Source: DASTEQ01 sp040905185 (GTDB lineage: Bacteria > Chloroflexota > Limnocylindria > QHBO01). Taken from it: a stretch of DNA of 64,000 nucleotides. Made by a program: the position numbers and the translations under genes. The stretch is taken from positions 1-64,000 of the forward strand of contig JBBDRZ010000006.1 of the NCBI GenBank assembly GCA_040905185.1, in the 5' to 3' direction. Shown piece after piece: positions 62,077 to 64,000 of this stretch (position 1 is its first letter; each line of letters begins with the position of its first letter). The notes under the pieces are model-generated. The model worked only from the letters and a program-made list of their open reading frames with translations, did not search any database and had not been told where the DNA came from.

Positions 62077-63132
62077 GTGGGCTGGCAGCGCGACCTGTAC
62101 GCGGGCCTGCGGCCCGTCCTGTTCGCGACCGATTCGGAATGGATCCATGGCGTGACCGTGACGGCCCTGCGCAAGGCGGCCGAAGGCTCGTACGGGCGGG
62201 CCGCGTTGAGGCACCTGGCGAGCGACGGCCCGGCCGGCTCATGGGCTGCGACGCGGCCGGTGGAGCACATGGGCCTCCGGTTCCGCAACCCGGTCGGGCT
62301 GGCGGCCGGGATGGACAAGAACGGGGAGGCGGTCGTCGGCTGGGGAGCGCTCGGCTTCGGCTTCGCCGAGGTGGGGACCGTCACCCCCCAGGCCCAATCC
62401 GGGAACGCTCGACCTCGGGTCTGGCGCCTGCCGGACGACGATGCGCTCGTGAACCGGATGGGATTCAACAACCGGGGAGCGCCTGCGCTCGCCGAGAGCG
62501 TGACGCGCGCACGGCCGTGGCTCCCGCCCGATTTCGTCGTGGGGGTCAGCGTGGGTCGGGGGGCAACGACCCCTGACAAGGCGGCCGAGGAGGACTACCT
62601 GGCGGCTCTCCGCATCGTGGCGCCGGTTGCCGACTACATGGCCGTGAACGTCAGCTCCCCGAACACCGAAGGCTTGGCGGCCCTCGAGGAGCCGGCCCGA
62701 CTGGCTGCCCTGGTGACGTCCCTTTCGGCGGTCCAGCCCACGAAACCCCTGGTGGTCAAGCTCTCTCCCGACCTTCCCCCCGAGCGCCTTACGGCCATCG
62801 TGCACGCATTGAGCGACACACCAGCCGCAGGCCTCGTCCTGGCCAACACATCCACGTCCCGTTCCGGACTGCACGGCACGCTTCCGGCCGGCGCGGAGCA
62901 GGGAGGCCTCTCCGGTCGCCCGCTGCTTCCCGGCATGCTGGCCGCCATCGGTACCGTGAAGGGCCAGACCAAGGATCGGTTCACCCTGATGGCTTCCGGC
63001 GGGATCTTCTCCGGAGCCGATGCGCGCCGCGCCGTGGACGCCGGCGCCGACCTGGTCCAGCTGTGGACCGGGCTCGTCTACGCGGGCCCGGGGTTGATCG
63101 GGGAGGTGGTCGAGGCGCTAACATCTGGCTGA
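62077..63132 (+). CDS. pyrD: Dihydroorotate dehydrogenase (class 2, quinone-linked)
   Basis: 351 residues from GTG 62077, with GAGGG 9 nt upstream. Membrane-associated flavoprotein of pyrimidine synthesis. The N-terminal helical extension (DLYAGLRPVLFATDSEWIHG) and GLAAGMDKNGEAV, GFGFAEVGTVTP, NRMGFNNRGA, and NVSSPNTEGLAALEE with the class-2 Ser are all present. FMN phosphate site LMASGGIFSGADA. Longer frame upstream overlaps the previous gene and is not used. Confidence 0.94.
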   Translation: MGWQRDLYAGLRPVLFATDSEWIHGVTVTALRKAAEGSYGRAALRHLASDGPAGSWAATRPVEHMGLRFRNPVGLAAGMDKNGEAVVGWGALGFGFAEVGTVTPQAQSGNARPRVWRLPDDDALVNRMGFNNRGAPALAESVTRARPWLPPDFVVGVSVGRGATTPDKAAEEDYLAALRIVAPVADYMAVNVSSPNTEGLAALEEPARLAALVTSLSAVQPTKPLVVKLSPDLPPERLTAIVHALSDTPAAGLVLANTSTSRSGLHGTLPAGAEQGGLSGRPLLPGMLAAIGTVKGQTKDRFTLMASGGIFSGADARRAVDAGADLVQLWTGLVYAGPGLIGEVVEALTSG

Positions 63133-63183
63133 GCTAGCCAGGGGCGCGGGCAGGACGCGCCGCTTTCGACCAGGGGTCCCCTC

Positions 63184-64000
63184 ATGACCGTTCGGGCCTT
63201 CCGTGAAGCGGCCGATGCCGCGCCAACCGTTCCCCACCTCGGAACCGAGCTTCCCGGTCCGCGCGCCCGCGAGCTGATTGCCCGCGACGCCGCCGTCACC
63301 AGTCCGTCGCTGACCCGCGCCTATCCGCTGGTGGCCGAGTCGGGCAGCGGGTACGTGGTCACCGACGTGGACGGCAACCGATTCCTCGACTTCGCCGCCG
63401 GGATTGCGGTTGCGGCGACCGGCCATTCGCACCCGGCGGTGGTGGCGGCCATCACCGCCCAGGCCGAGCAGCTGGTCCATATCGCGGCCACCGATTTCTA
63501 CGAGCCCCGCTACATCGAGCTCTCCGAGCGACTGGCGGCCATCGCTCCATTCGAGGATAAGGCCCGCGTGTTCCTGACCAACTCGGGGACGGAGGCGGTC
63601 GAGGGGGCCATCAAGCTGGCCCGCCACCACACCGCCCGCCCGGCGATCATCGCCTTCGAGGGCGCCTTCCACGGGCGCACGCTCGGCGCGCTGTCGCTCA
63701 CGAACTCCAAGCTCAAGCAGCGTGCCGGCTTCGGACCGCTGCTGCCCATGGTCTTCCACGCCCCGTTCCCGCGCGTCCGGTCCTGGCACGAGGGCTCCGG
63801 AGGCGATGGCACCGCTGAGCTGGAAATCCTGCGCCGATCCATCCTGGGCCGGTTGGTGGCGCCCGAGGACGTGGCGGCCATCGTGTTCGAGCCGATCCAG
63901 GGCGAGGGCGGCTACTTCCCGGCGCCGGAAGCGTTCATTCGCGGGCTGCGCGAGATCTGCGACGAGCACGGCATCATCCTCATCGCGGATGAGATCCAGT
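63184..64000 (+). CDS. gabT: Class III aminotransferase, 4-aminobutyrate aminotransferase-like (3' end outside window)
   Basis: First 272 residues of a PLP enzyme; the gene continues past the window. GabT-like features: ADAAPTVPHLGTELPGPRARELIARD at the N terminus, DVDGNRFLDFAAGIAVAATGHSHPAVVAAI, FLTNSGTEAVEGAIKLARHHT (PLP phosphate), FEGAFHGRTLGALSLTNSK and FEPIQGEGGYFPAPEAF. The PLP Lys would lie just beyond the edge. Substrate is likely 4-aminobutyrate or a related omega-amino acid; acetylornithine is less likely given the N terminus. Confidence 0.88.
   Translation, partial: MTVRAFREAADAAPTVPHLGTELPGPRARELIARDAAVTSPSLTRAYPLVAESGSGYVVTDVDGNRFLDFAAGIAVAATGHSHPAVVAAITAQAEQLVHIAATDFYEPRYIELSERLAAIAPFEDKARVFLTNSGTEAVEGAIKLARHHTARPAIIAFEGAFHGRTLGALSLTNSKLKQRAGFGPLLPMVFHAPFPRVRSWHEGSGGDGTAELEILRRSILGRLVAPEDVAAIVFEPIQGEGGYFPAPEAFIRGLREICDEHGIILIADEIQ

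Overview
The window is very GC-rich bacterial chromosome (about 70% GC by eye), densely packed on both strands, with many 1-8 nt start/stop overlaps. I see no rRNA, tRNA, insertion sequence, phage module or CRISPR array. The gene mix suggests a monoderm member of the Chloroflexota: mreBC, a GuaB3-type IMP-dehydrogenase-like protein, a giant UPF0182 membrane protein, GlgE, a lexA with a GAAC-N4-GTTC box, an FMN-riboswitch-linked RibXY-type importer, and LPxTG-like surface proteins. The assignment is an inference; a high-GC actinobacterium is the main alternative.

Layout. 1-4250: two secreted proteins, a GH18-like protein cut by the window edge and a caspase-like/PKD protein, sharing a ~124-residue C-terminal repeat. 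4398-6364: mreB-mreC. 6412-16182: glgE, a PQQ-type sugar dehydrogenase lipoprotein, radC, a CPBP protease, zinc-ribbon membrane proteins, a GGDEF/HD-GYP enzyme and an MgtC-like protein. 16194-24847: UPF0182, guaA, an SRPBCC protein, guaB3, a zinc ribbon, dnaB (with DnaA-box-like sequences upstream) and rplI. 24844-27676: an SOS block (DUF1232 protein, lexA, dinB, a small SOS-controlled ORF). 27776-30041: fchA-folD and a TauE/SafE permease. 30038-33007: a riboflavin-type ABC importer behind an FMN riboswitch. 33064-38587: an alpha/beta hydrolase, an ECF sigma/anti-sigma-like locus with an unrecognised six-cysteine module, DedA and PAP2 proteins. 38597-47357: dispersed histidine-utilisation genes hutH, hutU and ftcD, with a ZIP transporter, an alpha-hydroxyacid oxidase, an AlkD-like protein and a SIS-domain protein between them. 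47366-54795: membrane protein, argS, a zincin, an MBL hydrolase, and two surface proteins with duplicated leaders and matching terminator hairpins. 54864-58459: a kbl-tdh-FAH operon (threonine to glycine). 58503-64000: a lipoprotein, a methyltransferase, pruA, a DUF4288-like protein, pyrD and a truncated class-III aminotransferase.

How the genes work together. HutH and HutU degrade histidine; FtcD passes the formimino group to tetrahydrofolate; FchA and FolD feed the one-carbon unit into folate metabolism (hutI is not in the window). Tdh/Kbl, PruA and the GabT-like enzyme add further amino-acid catabolism. LexA plausibly controls itself, dinB and a small ORF. A recurring TANNNT hexamer 6-10 nt upstream of start codons indicates that leaderless transcription is common here; the two LPxTG-type genes are the exception, with strong Shine-Dalgarno sites and ~205 nt conserved leaders.
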